A DNA stretch of 6,591 nucleotides from Acidulodesulfobacterium sp021802425 (lineage in GTDB: Bacteria; SZUA-79; Acidulodesulfobacterales; Acidulodesulfobacteraceae): NCBI GenBank assembly GCA_021802425.1, contig JAJZXJ010000033.1, forward strand, positions 1-6,591. Direction: 5' to 3'. Positions 1-6,152 of the stretch are shown piece after piece; the stretch's first letter is position 1, and each line of letters begins with the position of its first letter. The notes under the pieces were generated by a model. The model saw only the letters and a program-made list of their open reading frames with translations, was not told the origin of the DNA and made no database searches. The position numbers and the translations under genes are program-made.

Positions 1-28
1 CGGCCGGGACAGCCGGAGTAACGCAAGG

Positions 29-274
29 GTGTCCACGAGCATTAAGCTTAATAAAAAAAACAGGGATTTTGCAAAAAAATTCTTTAGGGAATATGATTTG
101 ACGCTATCGGACGGAATTAATATGTTCCTTTCCAAAGTGGCTATGGACAGAAAGTTGCCCTTCGAACTCGAAATCCCGAACAAAGAAACGATGAAATCGA
201 TAAACGAAGCCGAAAGTGGGGAAGCAACCTATAACGACAGCGCAGAAGACCTAATAAGAGAACTCAGGAATTGA
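29..274 (+). CDS. RelB/DinJ-family antitoxin, no partner toxin in view
   Basis: An 81-residue protein that resembles RelB/DinJ antitoxins, which bind DNA as ribbon-helix-helix dimers and neutralise a RelE/YafQ-type mRNA-cutting toxin. Seen: an N-terminal strand (TSIKLNKKN), the family block YDLTLSDGINMFLSKVAMD at about residues 22-40, the LPFELEIPN turn that normally follows, and an acidic C-terminal tail typical of the toxin-binding part. The GTG start at 29 has GGAG at 15-18 about 10 nt upstream; the frame is open to the window edge, so an earlier start cannot be excluded. Oddity: the toxin gene normally follows at once or overlaps, but here a promoter and an unrelated cytochrome gene follow. 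It is therefore an orphan, a remnant, or has its toxin to the left. Family assignment is by remembered motif, not by search. Confidence 0.8.
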   Translation: MSTSIKLNKKNRDFAKKFFREYDLTLSDGINMFLSKVAMDRKLPFELEIPNKETMKSINEAESGEATYNDSAEDLIRELRN

Positions 275-298
275 AGACCGGACTCAAAATGTTATAAT
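271..298 (+). promoter_or_regulatory. Extended -10 promoter for the cytochrome gene
   Basis: A -35-like TTGAAG (271-276) and a perfect TATAAT (293-298) are separated by 16 nt, and TGT precedes the -10 box directly, giving the extended -10 form TGnTATAAT. The -35 box overlaps the TGA stop of the antitoxin gene. Transcription would start near 305 and enter the cytochrome gene at 342. This implies that the cytochrome is not simply part of the antitoxin operon. Confidence 0.6.
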
Positions 299-341
299 AA
301 AAACGGTTATATAAAATTAAAACTTTATACGGAGGTTTTCG

Positions 342-707
342 ATGTCTTTTAGGTCTTTTAGAAAAATATTGTTATTAACTACCTTTTTATTCCTTACCGG
401 ATTTTTATTTATTTTCGTTAAACATAGTTTCGCTTTGCATAAATCTGCCGTAAAAACAAAACGCGAACTTAGCATATTAAAAGGTAAAAGAATTGTTCTA
501 AAATCGGGATGCATCCGCTGCCATTCTTTCGTTAAAGGAAAAAGGATCGATAATATAGTAACTCTTGCCGGATGGGGAAACAAACATCTTTCGCTTAAAC
601 AAACGGAGAAGGCTATTAGAAGCTGTAGAATGGATCCTTACTGCTCCCAAATTTTAACCGGCAAACAGGTTAAATATGTTGCTTATTATCTTAATTCGTT
701 AAAATAA
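342..707 (+). CDS. Small exported or membrane-anchored monohaem cytochrome c
   Basis: A 121-residue protein with one haem-c binding motif, CIRCH (C57, C60, H61). Residues 8-31 form a hydrophobic segment after a basic start (SFRSFRK), either a signal peptide or an N-terminal anchor; HSFA at 28-31 is a possible cleavage site. The rest is basic, and the C-terminal stretch VKYVAYYLNSLK looks like the closing helix of class I cytochromes c. M97 (within SCRMDPYC) is the most plausible distal haem ligand; the flanking C95 and C101 are extra cysteines outside the haem motif and may form a disulfide. Expected role: periplasmic electron transfer; no partner can be named. The start is supported by GGAGG at 331-335, 6 nt before ATG. 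The next gene follows after 15 nt, so the two may be cotranscribed. Confidence 0.8.
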   Translation: MSFRSFRKILLLTTFLFLTGFLFIFVKHSFALHKSAVKTKRELSILKGKRIVLKSGCIRCHSFVKGKRIDNIVTLAGWGNKHLSLKQTEKAIRSCRMDPYCSQILTGKQVKYVAYYLNSLK

Positions 708-722
708 AATGCCGGTAAAGAA

Positions 723-1004
723 ATGTTAATGGGCGAAACAAGGGTAAATTTACATCATTTATTGGAAGATATACGGGATTCCTATCCATTTCCGCAGGAA
801 GAAGTTATAGTTACCGAACTCGTCGCAAATTCGCTCGATTCTCACGCAAGCGATATCCGGTTTATCATCGATTCCGAAAAATATATCCTAACCGTTATAG
901 ATAACGGAAAAGGAATGAATAAACAAGAATTGGATGGATATCACAATATCGCATCGACGACAAAGACCAGAGGCATGGGGAGCATGTCAAACAAAATTGA
1001 CTAA
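723..1004 (+). CDS. N-terminal fragment of a GHKL (HSP90-like) ATPase, probably a gene remnant
   Basis: A 93-residue product that carries the first half of a Bergerat-fold ATP-binding domain. The N-box is visible at about residues 27-38 (EVIVTELVANSLDSHA, with the Mg-binding E and N), and the G1 box DNGKGM follows at about 60-65, then HNIASTTKTRG, which in full-length relatives leads into the ATP-lid glycine motif and the rest of the domain. Here the protein ends about 15 residues later. The lid, the G2 box and any effector domain are missing, so ATP hydrolysis is unlikely. No continuation is evident because the stop lies 5 bp from the convergent stop of the next gene. The start is uncertain: ATG 723 or ATG 729, both with only a weak GGTAAAG-like ribosome site. 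Full-length relatives include MutL-, HSP90- and MORC-like ATPases, some in defence systems; the fragment does not tell which. Confidence 0.6.
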   Translation: MLMGETRVNLHHLLEDIRDSYPFPQEEVIVTELVANSLDSHASDIRFIIDSEKYILTVIDNGKGMNKQELDGYHNIASTTKTRGMGSMSNKID

Positions 1005-1009
1005 AAATA

Positions 1010-2077
1010 CTATAATTTTGCCCTCAAATACTGCTTAGGCCATTCCATATCAATGCCGAGCTTATGTGCCGCGTGTAAAGGCCAGTAAGGGTCTCTTAAT
1101 AACTCTCTGCCCATCTCGACCATATCGGCAGTTTCCGAACTTATTATAAAATCGGCAAATTCCGGCTTTGTAATAAGCCCTACACCCGAAACCGCAATCC
1201 CCGCCTTTTCCCTGATCTCTTTTGCAAAACCAAGTTGATAGCCAAAATATATATTCATTTTTGCGGTTGGCGAAATTCCGCCTGAAGAACAGTCGATAAG
1301 AGAGACTCCGTTTTTCTTAAGCATCTTAGCTAATGCTACGGATGATTCTAAATCAAAGCCGCCGTCTGTCCAATCAACCGCCGAAATCCTCATAAAAATA
1401 GGTTTGTTTTTTGGCCAGTTTCCGCTTTTTATAGCTTCTATTATCTCTAATAGCAGCCTTGCCCTGTTTTCAAGGCTTCCGCCATATTTATCCTTTCTTT
1501 TATTTGAAACAGGGGATAAAAACTCGTTTATTAGATACCCGTGCGCCGCATGTATTTCTATGACATCAAACCCCGCCTTATCGGCATTTTTTGCGCCGTT
1601 TGCAAAATCTTTTACAACCTTTTTAATATCATCCTCATTCATTTCTTTTGGAATGGGATAACCTGTATCAAACGGAATTGTGCTTGGCGCAAGAACCTGC
1701 CACGCCCCTTCTTCCTGTTTTAACGGCTTTTCTCCCAGCCAAGGAGCGTTTGTCGAAGCCTTTCTCCCCGCATGCGCCAGCTGAATCCCCATTACCGACC
1801 CGCATAATTTGCAAAAATTTATTACAGGCTTAAAAGCCTCAACCTGTTTTTCATTCCAGATACCTGCATCATAGGGACTAATTCTGCCCTCGGGACTCAC
1901 GCCGGTTGCTTCTACGATAATAAGCCCGACGCCGCCCACGGCGCGGGCGCCAAGATGAGCCATATGAAAATCGCCAACAACCCCTTCTTCTGCGGAATAC
2001 ATGCACATCGGCGCCATCATTATTCGATTTTTAATCTTAATCCCGCCTATTACGATAGGCTCAAAAAGCATTTTCAT
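1010..2077 (-). CDS. namA: Old Yellow Enzyme, NAD(P)H:flavin oxidoreductase of YqjM/NamA type
   Basis: A 355-residue FMN-dependent ene-reductase forming a TIM barrel, expected to be cytosolic and to reduce activated C=C bonds with NAD(P)H. Hallmarks of the YqjM branch are present: C25 and Y27 in MAPMCMYS (equivalent to YqjM Cys26/Tyr28), QLAHAGRKAS at 99-108, the substrate-anchoring pair H176 and H179 in IEIHAAHG, R230 (FMRIS), the FMN-phosphate region SGVG...GRELLRDP at 297-330, and a C-terminal WPKQYLR whose R352 matches the arginine finger that reaches into the neighbouring subunit in this branch. The length is normal, slightly above YqjM. The start has GGAG at 2089-2092, 11 nt upstream; a second ATG two codons later is less well placed. 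A promoter lies in the 78-bp gap behind the permease gene. The physiological substrate is unknown. Confidence 0.93.
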   Translation of the reverse strand: MKMLFEPIVIGGIKIKNRIMMAPMCMYSAEEGVVGDFHMAHLGARAVGGVGLIIVEATGVSPEGRISPYDAGIWNEKQVEAFKPVINFCKLCGSVMGIQLAHAGRKASTNAPWLGEKPLKQEEGAWQVLAPSTIPFDTGYPIPKEMNEDDIKKVVKDFANGAKNADKAGFDVIEIHAAHGYLINEFLSPVSNKRKDKYGGSLENRARLLLEIIEAIKSGNWPKNKPIFMRISAVDWTDGGFDLESSVALAKMLKKNGVSLIDCSSGGISPTAKMNIYFGYQLGFAKEIREKAGIAVSGVGLITKPEFADFIISSETADMVEMGRELLRDPYWPLHAAHKLGIDMEWPKQYLRAKL

Positions 2078-2122
2078 AATTAATATGACTCCAATTTACA
2101 ATTATTTTTCCGGATTAAAATT

Positions 2123-2131
2123 ATTATACCA
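2123..2131 (-). promoter_or_regulatory. Extended -10 element for the ene-reductase gene
   Basis: On the minus strand this reads TGGTATAAT, a perfect TATAAT preceded by TGn. No good -35 box stands at the right distance (the best is AT-rich and unlike TTGACA), as is usual for extended -10 promoters. It lies about 45 bp upstream of the ATG at 2077, so the enzyme can be transcribed separately from the permease gene. Confidence 0.5.
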
Positions 2132-2155
2132 CAATTTTTATTAATTATTCTTTTG

Positions 2156-3031
2156 CTACGGCTTGAATACATAAAACACGCCGATAAAAAATAGTAAAAC
2201 TATTAAGGTATATTTTAACCATTTTTCGTTTAAACGCTGAGAAATTTTCGGGCCTAATGCCGAACCCAATATAACCCCTGCAACTGTCACTAAAAGAACC
2301 GGAATTATAATATGAACCCCCATTCTAATATAATTTGATACGCTGGTTATAGACGAAATTAAAACCACTAATATGCTTATGCCGGCGGCTAAAAAAACAG
2401 GCAGTCCGTTTATATCGGTTAAAAACGGAACAATCAAAAAACCGCCGCCTACGCCGAATATGGAAGATATTACCGCTATTATAAACCCGGCAAAAAACAA
2501 AAATGGCGGGCTGACCGAGTAGTTTTTGGATAGACATTCAAAGTCGATTCTCTTAAAAGAAACCCTGCCGATTGACGGCAATTTATTTAAATCTTCAACG
2601 GGGGTATCCTTCTGTTTTATTTTTTTTCCTTGTTTCAAAATATTGTAAATCATCAAGCCCGCCACCAGAAATGTCAGGTAGCCGAACAGGTACTTAAAGG
2701 ATTTAAGTTCGGAAAGATATTCCTTAGAGAACCACGACCCGAAAAGAGCTCCGATTATGGCGCCGAAGGCTATGATAAAACCGAGATAAAATAAAATACC
2801 TTTTATTTTTTTAGTCCTGTCCTGCCGCAAGTAAACGGGAAGCGCGATTAACGGCGAGATAATAATTAAAATTTGGCTCATTACCTTTACCGAATTTGCA
2901 ACCGGGATATGCAAAACGGTTATAAACCCAAAACTCGCAAGTATTCCGCCTGCGGCTCCAATCGATGAAAAGATAAATCCGGTAAATATAGCCCATAAAA
3001 ATGCGATTAAATAATAAATTAGGCTATGCAT
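2156..3031 (-). CDS. TauE/SafE (TSUP) family permease, putative sulfite/organosulfonate exporter
   Basis: A 291-residue integral membrane protein with two homologous halves, as in the TSUP family (export or import of sulfite, sulfoacetate, other sulfur oxyanions or organic acids). The first half has SSIGAAGGILASFGF at 22-36; the second has the stronger signature SSIFGVGGGFLIVPF at 189-203. About eight hydrophobic segments are visible: three to four before residue 133, four after 176. A polar loop at about 134-175 (FKRIDFE) links the halves, as in sulfite-exporter-like members. The ATG at 3031 has GGAGG 7 nt upstream (CCTCC at 3039-3043 on the plus strand); an in-frame TTG at 3052 lies upstream of that site and is rejected. 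The substrate cannot be read from sequence; the neighbouring molybdoenzyme makes a sulfur oxyanion plausible. Confidence 0.88.
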   Translation of the reverse strand: MHSLIYYLIAFLWAIFTGFIFSSIGAAGGILASFGFITVLHIPVANSVKVMSQILIIISPLIALPVYLRQDRTKKIKGILFYLGFIIAFGAIIGALFGSWFSKEYLSELKSFKYLFGYLTFLVAGLMIYNILKQGKKIKQKDTPVEDLNKLPSIGRVSFKRIDFECLSKNYSVSPPFLFFAGFIIAVISSIFGVGGGFLIVPFLTDINGLPVFLAAGISILVVLISSITSVSNYIRMGVHIIIPVLLVTVAGVILGSALGPKISQRLNEKWLKYTLIVLLFFIGVFYVFKP

Positions 3032-3162
3032 AGGTATTCCTCCATTTGTCAATTTTTATTTTTATATAAGAAATAAAATTTATTTGGAGGAAAACGAAAC
3101 TTTTAACGCAGATATTAACAGGAAATAATATAGGAAGTAAGATAGCCCGGGCAGGTAAATAG

Positions 3163-3228
3163 TTAACAGGTGATAACAAAAGGGGTGATAAGAAAAAACC
3201 ATCCTGGTTTCTTGTGTAAAATATTCAT
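3163..3228 (-). CDS. Possible 21-codon leader or small membrane peptide upstream of the permease gene
   Basis: A minus-strand frame beginning MNILHKKPGW and ending PFVITC, with a basic start and a hydrophobic middle (WFFLITPFVI). Its ATG overlaps the TGA of a preceding four-codon frame (Met-Asp-Cys-Gly, 3225-3239) as ATGA, and that tiny frame has a strong ribosome site, AGGAGG (CCTCCT at 3250-3255 on plus), 10 nt before its ATG. This could be a coupled leader, a small membrane peptide, or the remnant of a membrane-protein N-terminus. A weak hairpin (AAACCA-GGA-TGGTTT, 3196-3210) followed by further Ts lies within the frame. Nothing confirms translation, and I do not recognise the peptide. Confidence 0.22.
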   Translation of the reverse strand: MNILHKKPGWFFLITPFVITC

Positions 3229-3281
3229 CCGCAATCCATATTCAATTAACCTCCTGCTCAATTTATACGAAGCATTGCCAT

Positions 3282-3311
3282 ATTATATTACAATTTAATT
3301 ATAAAAAGCAA
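3282..3311 (-). promoter_or_regulatory. Candidate promoter for the permease transcript
   Basis: On the minus strand, TTGCTT (3306-3311) and a perfect TATAAT (3282-3287) are 18 nt apart. The start would be near 3275, giving a leader of about 240 nt ahead of the permease ATG that includes the short frame at 3163-3228. The -35 box matches consensus only in TTG, and the region is AT-rich, so chance matches are likely. Confidence 0.35.
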
Positions 3312-3353
3312 CAATAGACAAAAACCTTAATTCTGCAATAGAAAATTATTTTT

Positions 3354-3536
3354 CTGGATTCCCGCTGAAGCGGGTTGGGACAATGCGGGAATTTAACTTT
3401 TAACCCAAAGGGTGTCATTCCTGCGTACGCAGGAAAGTTTCTTTGAAACTTCACATATCGGAGGCACGCGTTGAAAGGCGCACGCCGCCTTTGCGTGCCG
3501 GAGATGCTGAAAGCCGAGAGCGAAGCGGTAATCCAG
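3354..3536 (-). repeat. Structured dispersed repeat, copy A (183 bp)
   Basis: Bounded by inverted ends CTGGATTCCCGCT (3354-3366) and AGCGGTAATCCAG (3524-3536), 12 of 13 matched. Its minus strand aligns with the plus strand of copy B at 6153-6406. Inside, in plus coordinates: alternative arms ATTCCCGC (3358-3365) pairing GCGGGAAT (3385-3392), or CCCGC/GCGGG (3361-3374); an 18-bp perfect palindrome TTCCTGCGTACGCAGGAA (3418-3435); AAGTTTC-TTT-GAAACTT (3435-3451); and a two-stage hairpin of GGCACGC (3463-3469) with GCGTGCC (3493-3499) around AAAGGCG (3474-3480) with CGCCTTT (3486-3492), a 5-nt loop and a 4-nt bulge. There is no reading frame and no clear target duplication. It could be a MITE-like or REP-like element, or a structured RNA. 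Confidence 0.75.
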
Positions 3537-3570
3537 TATTTACGTATAAAAGAAATATCTAAATATTTTC

Positions 3571-3618
3571 TAATGCAGGATTAAGGAAAAACCCTAATCC
3601 TGCATTAAGGAAAAACCC
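3571..3618. repeat. Interleaved inverted and direct repeat
   Basis: TAATGCAGGATTA (3571-3583) and TAATCCTGCATTA (3595-3607) form a perfect 13-bp inverted repeat around an 11-nt loop. Overlapping it, ATTAAGGAAAAACCC occurs twice in direct orientation (3580-3594 and 3604-3618). It sits between element A and the porin terminator. It could be a protein-binding site, part of the transcript end, or the remains of a second element. Confidence 0.6.
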
Positions 3619-3619
3619 A

Positions 3620-3651
3620 AAATAAAAATGCCCCGCTTTTTGAAGGCGGGG
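3620..3651 (-). terminator. Rho-independent terminator of the porin gene
   Basis: On the minus strand, CCCCGC pairs with GCGGGG (3631-3651), extended by CTT with AAA or AAG pairs to about nine base pairs with a small loop. The stem is followed by CATTTTTATTTT (3620-3630 and beyond). It begins 35 bp after the porin stop codon. The plus strand has no T-run after the stem, so the terminator acts on the minus strand. Confidence 0.8.
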
Positions 3652-3686
3652 TAAGAGAGGTATTGGAGAAAAAAGCCTTAATAAGC

Positions 3687-5228
3687 TTAGAAAGCTATTC
3701 TTGCCTGAACGAATATAGCATTGGTACCGCCCATCCATTGACCGTATTTTATGAATGCGTTTTGATAAACCGTGTTCGCAGGGTTACCGCTTCTATAATC
3801 CTTTGCATTTAAGAATTGGTAATTTTGGTTGTCTATCGCGAGCGTTATATGACTGTTGAGATGATAACCTATGCCTAAAACTCCCCTTTGAAAGTTATAA
3901 GGGTTGCCGTACGGCATTGCCCCACCCAGAGACGGCGGCGTCTCGATATACCACCTCTGAATCAATCCGAATACCGAAAATTTAGTATTTCCGATATTGT
4001 AATACCCGAAGGCATCTATGCCGTGTTCCGTGTTCTGAGAAGGTAATGTATTTCCTACCGCCCCTATTGAAGGACTGAACGGATAACTTGCGCCGGCAGG
4101 ATTGCAATAATATAACCCTGTATTAGAGGTGCCGCACCAGCTTCCTCCATCGTTACTGTTTGCAAATCCGTAATTTTGATTTTTAGCCCAATCATATTGC
4201 AAAGCGATTAATCCCTGCGGAGTTTTGTAATCTAAAATTGCCGATACCCTTGTTGTGGGATAGTTATTATCCGTAATACCTTCAAAGTTGTTTGACTCTG
4301 ACCATGCATAATACCCGCTTATACCAAGACCGTCCAGATTGGAATCCGCCCCAAACGGATAAAATGATATTCTTGCCTGAGGAGATTTTTGAGCGACATC
4401 TTCATTTGCATGAAAAGCCGCACTGTTAAAAAATCCCGCATTGTATGCCATGTAAATCTTCCCGTTCGCACGGAACTTACCCGATATACCCAGACCTGCC
4501 TGAGTCGATGTTACGCCTAAGAACCCCCACGGGGTTCTTTCCGCAAAGTGATAGCCCAATAATCCATCTTCCCATGCTATCATAGGAGTTGGAAACTGCC
4601 CTGCTTTTAGGTTAATAGTAAATCCGTTTGAATCTATAATACGGTTAAACTGAATAAAGGCATACTTCAATCTGAAATATTGACTGCCAAAAGTACTGGA
4701 ATTATTACTAGACTTATAAATATTAGGCGTTAATTTTAAAAACCATTTATTATTTGGGTGGTATATGAAAATCAAATATGCCCTATTAACATTAAAGGCG
4801 TTATAACCGTTATTATTAGTTGCCGGAGGATTTTCTTCAAGCTGGAGCGGGCCTGCAAAACCGGTATTATTATAATAGCCGTAGCCCATGTAAACCAATG
4901 CTCCTAATGTTATATGCTTTGTCCACGCCGGTAGTCCAGTTGACGGCGCTTTTTTTACCCCGAATAACTCCCTTGTCACATTTTTGCCTACTTTTACCCT
5001 TCCTTTTCCGGGTTTTAAAAATACCTCGCCCGTTGCGGGGTTTTCATAAAGATTGACACTGCCGTTACTTCCGTTGCTTACCGCAGAACCGCCTGACTGC
5101 CCCGCCGCATAAGATACTTTTACCTGCATAACCGCAAGACTTAAAACCATAACTAATGCCGGAATAAAAATAAAAAACTTGGACAGCCGGTTCGAACCTC
5201 GCTTGACTGCCTTGATTAATTTGACCAT
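3687..5228 (-). CDS. Outer-membrane beta-barrel porin
   Basis: A 513-residue protein with a basic start, a hydrophobic segment at about 18-39 and a probable cleavage after SYA (39-41), giving a Sec signal peptide. A Gly/Ser-rich linker and a short module LYENPATGEVFLKPGKGRV (60-78) precede the barrel, which starts near residue 104. Alternating aromatic/polar strands fill the rest (for example ITLGALVYMGYGYY, KWFLKLTPNIY, ISFYPFG, IALQYDWAK, FSVFGLIQRWY, ITLAIDNQNYQF), and the chain ends in ARIAF, a terminal-phenylalanine signal for outer-membrane assembly. C365 and C375 may form a disulfide in a surface loop. It resembles phosphate-selective-type or general porins of anaerobic Gram-negatives; the solute is unknown. 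GAGGAG about 8 nt upstream supports ATG 5228. The gene is closed by its own terminator and has its own control region. Confidence 0.85.
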   Translation of the reverse strand: MVKLIKAVKRGSNRLSKFFIFIPALVMVLSLAVMQVKVSYAAGQSGGSAVSNGSNGSVNLYENPATGEVFLKPGKGRVKVGKNVTRELFGVKKAPSTGLPAWTKHITLGALVYMGYGYYNNTGFAGPLQLEENPPATNNNGYNAFNVNRAYLIFIYHPNNKWFLKLTPNIYKSSNNSSTFGSQYFRLKYAFIQFNRIIDSNGFTINLKAGQFPTPMIAWEDGLLGYHFAERTPWGFLGVTSTQAGLGISGKFRANGKIYMAYNAGFFNSAAFHANEDVAQKSPQARISFYPFGADSNLDGLGISGYYAWSESNNFEGITDNNYPTTRVSAILDYKTPQGLIALQYDWAKNQNYGFANSNDGGSWCGTSNTGLYYCNPAGASYPFSPSIGAVGNTLPSQNTEHGIDAFGYYNIGNTKFSVFGLIQRWYIETPPSLGGAMPYGNPYNFQRGVLGIGYHLNSHITLAIDNQNYQFLNAKDYRSGNPANTVYQNAFIKYGQWMGGTNAIFVQARIAF

Positions 5229-5267
5229 ACATTCCTCTCCTCTTTAATTTAATGTTAAAATTCCAAA

Positions 5268-5334
5268 ATTATGCAAAAGCCTTTAATCCTTTAAGTTTAA
5301 AAATTGATTCCAATTTATTTACCTTTAAGTTTAA
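5268..5334 (-). promoter_or_regulatory. Porin promoter with two 13-bp direct repeats
   Basis: On the minus strand the sequence TTAAACTTAAAGG occurs twice (5322-5334 and 5288-5300), 34 bp apart, about three helical turns, so on the same face of the helix. CATAAT (5268-5273, five of six to TATAAT, preceded by TTTTG) lies at a suitable distance downstream, and the poor -35 position (CTTAAA) falls inside the proximal repeat. That is the layout of an activator-dependent promoter. A shorter AAAGG half-copy at 5280-5286 is also present. The regulator is unknown. Confidence 0.45.
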
Positions 5335-5390
5335 CAAAAGAATGTTACAAAATTATTACAGTTTTATTAAATTTTTATTAAGATTTTGCT

Positions 5391-6125
5391 TCAATTTTGC
5401 AACAATAGCATCTCTAAATCACTTTGCTCCGAACTCGTAAAACTTTGCATAAGCCTCGCCATTTCAACATAAAATGGGGAATTAGCCCTTTCCGCCACCT
5501 CGTCCGCAAATAAGTTTACCCAGTTTTTAATAAATTCGTTAAAAAAGGAAAATTCATTGCTTATAACCCCTTTAAAAGGAAGCTGTTTTTTAACCTGCCC
5601 CGACTGATACCTTTCCTCGAAACCGACTAAAGCGGCCATAAAACCTAAAATATAAGAAATATGGTCAGCCCGTTTTAATGGTACCTCGCTTGCATCCCTT
5701 AATGTAAAATTTAACTTTTTATACAAAAGTTCAAGCTTGTTTACGAGTGCAACACCGCCCTCGTCCACACCTTTCCCGTCCTCAAGATTAATCCTCTCCG
5801 ATTTGTTGCCCAAATAATAACTGATATACGGAGGAATAAATCTGTCATTTACGGGAACCACAAAAAGCCCTTCAAATTCCCTTTCAACTTCAAAGAATTT
5901 ATCGCTATTAGAAAGAACATTCCTTATCGTCTTTGTTAATTTCCCTGAAGACTCTTCGTTTTCGCAGACGCCGCTTATGATATCAATAATCTCCCGGGAC
6001 ATAAGGCTTTCTAAAAACTCTCTATCGACCTTTCTTGCAAAAACTCTGGAAAAAAGGTTATAAATCATACTTCTGTATCGTGAAAGTTTTGCAAAATCAT
6101 CGGAACAGATAAGCTCTTTTTCCAT
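5391..6125 (-). CDS. TorD/DmsD-family molybdoenzyme maturation chaperone
   Basis: A 244-residue, mostly helical cytosolic protein of the TorD/DmsD/NarJ superfamily, which binds the twin-arginine signal or apo-form of a molybdenum enzyme and holds it until cofactor insertion. Seen: an N-terminal helix RSMIYNLFSRVFARKVDREFLESL (about 18-41); the core motif EFEGLFVVP followed by PPYISYYLG (about 84-106), matching the E-x-x-L-F...PPYxSxY pattern; RADHISYILGFMAALVGF (about 152-169), matching the D-H-x-x-x-x-L-x-F-M motif; and a C-terminal part with FxxWVxxFA and SPFYxxxARL. The frame is open a further 73 codons upstream, but those come from repeat element B. ATG 6125 is chosen because GGAGG stands 9 nt before it. 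The molybdoenzyme gene lies directly upstream in the same direction, the likely client. Confidence 0.87.
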   Translation of the reverse strand: MEKELICSDDFAKLSRYRSMIYNLFSRVFARKVDREFLESLMSREIIDIISGVCENEESSGKLTKTIRNVLSNSDKFFEVEREFEGLFVVPVNDRFIPPYISYYLGNKSERINLEDGKGVDEGGVALVNKLELLYKKLNFTLRDASEVPLKRADHISYILGFMAALVGFEERYQSGQVKKQLPFKGVISNEFSFFNEFIKNWVNLFADEVAERANSPFYVEMARLMQSFTSSEQSDLEMLLLQN

Positions 6126-6134
6126 ATATAAATA

Positions 6135-6139
6135 CCTCC
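6135..6139 (-). promoter_or_regulatory. Ribosome binding site fixing the chaperone start
   Basis: CCTCC on the plus strand, GGAGG on the minus, 9 nt before ATG 6125. It lies outside repeat element B, which begins at 6153, so the element leaves the translation signal intact. Confidence 0.7.
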
Positions 6140-6152
6140 ATATTTCAAAGTA

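Larger units (their letters stand above)
3032..3686. other. 655-bp region without a confirmed gene
   Basis: From the permease start to the porin stop no confident coding region is seen. The stretch holds an AT-rich leader (3032-3160), a possible 21-codon reading frame and promoter on the minus strand (3163-3311), a 183-bp structured repeat element (3354-3536), a short interleaved repeat (3571-3618) and the porin terminator (3620-3651). These are entered separately. Confidence 0.7.

Noticed and set aside
317..583. 88-codon minus-strand frame opposite the cytochrome gene
   Set aside because: It is antisense to a well-supported cytochrome with CXXCH and shows no recognisable motif or ribosome site.
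1404..1833. Plus-strand frames within the ene-reductase gene
   Set aside because: They are shadows of a strongly supported coding sequence on the other strand.
3032..3052. TTG start at 3052 for the permease
   Set aside because: The GGAGG ribosome site lies inside that extension and is correctly placed for ATG 3031.
3345..3545. Target-site duplication around element A
   Set aside because: TATTT occurs on both sides but at different distances from the element ends, in AT-rich DNA; not convincing.
5252..5440. 62-codon plus-strand frame in the porin control region
   Set aside because: It has Phe/Leu/Asn-rich composition from AT-rich DNA and overlaps the promoter repeats and the chaperone 3' end.
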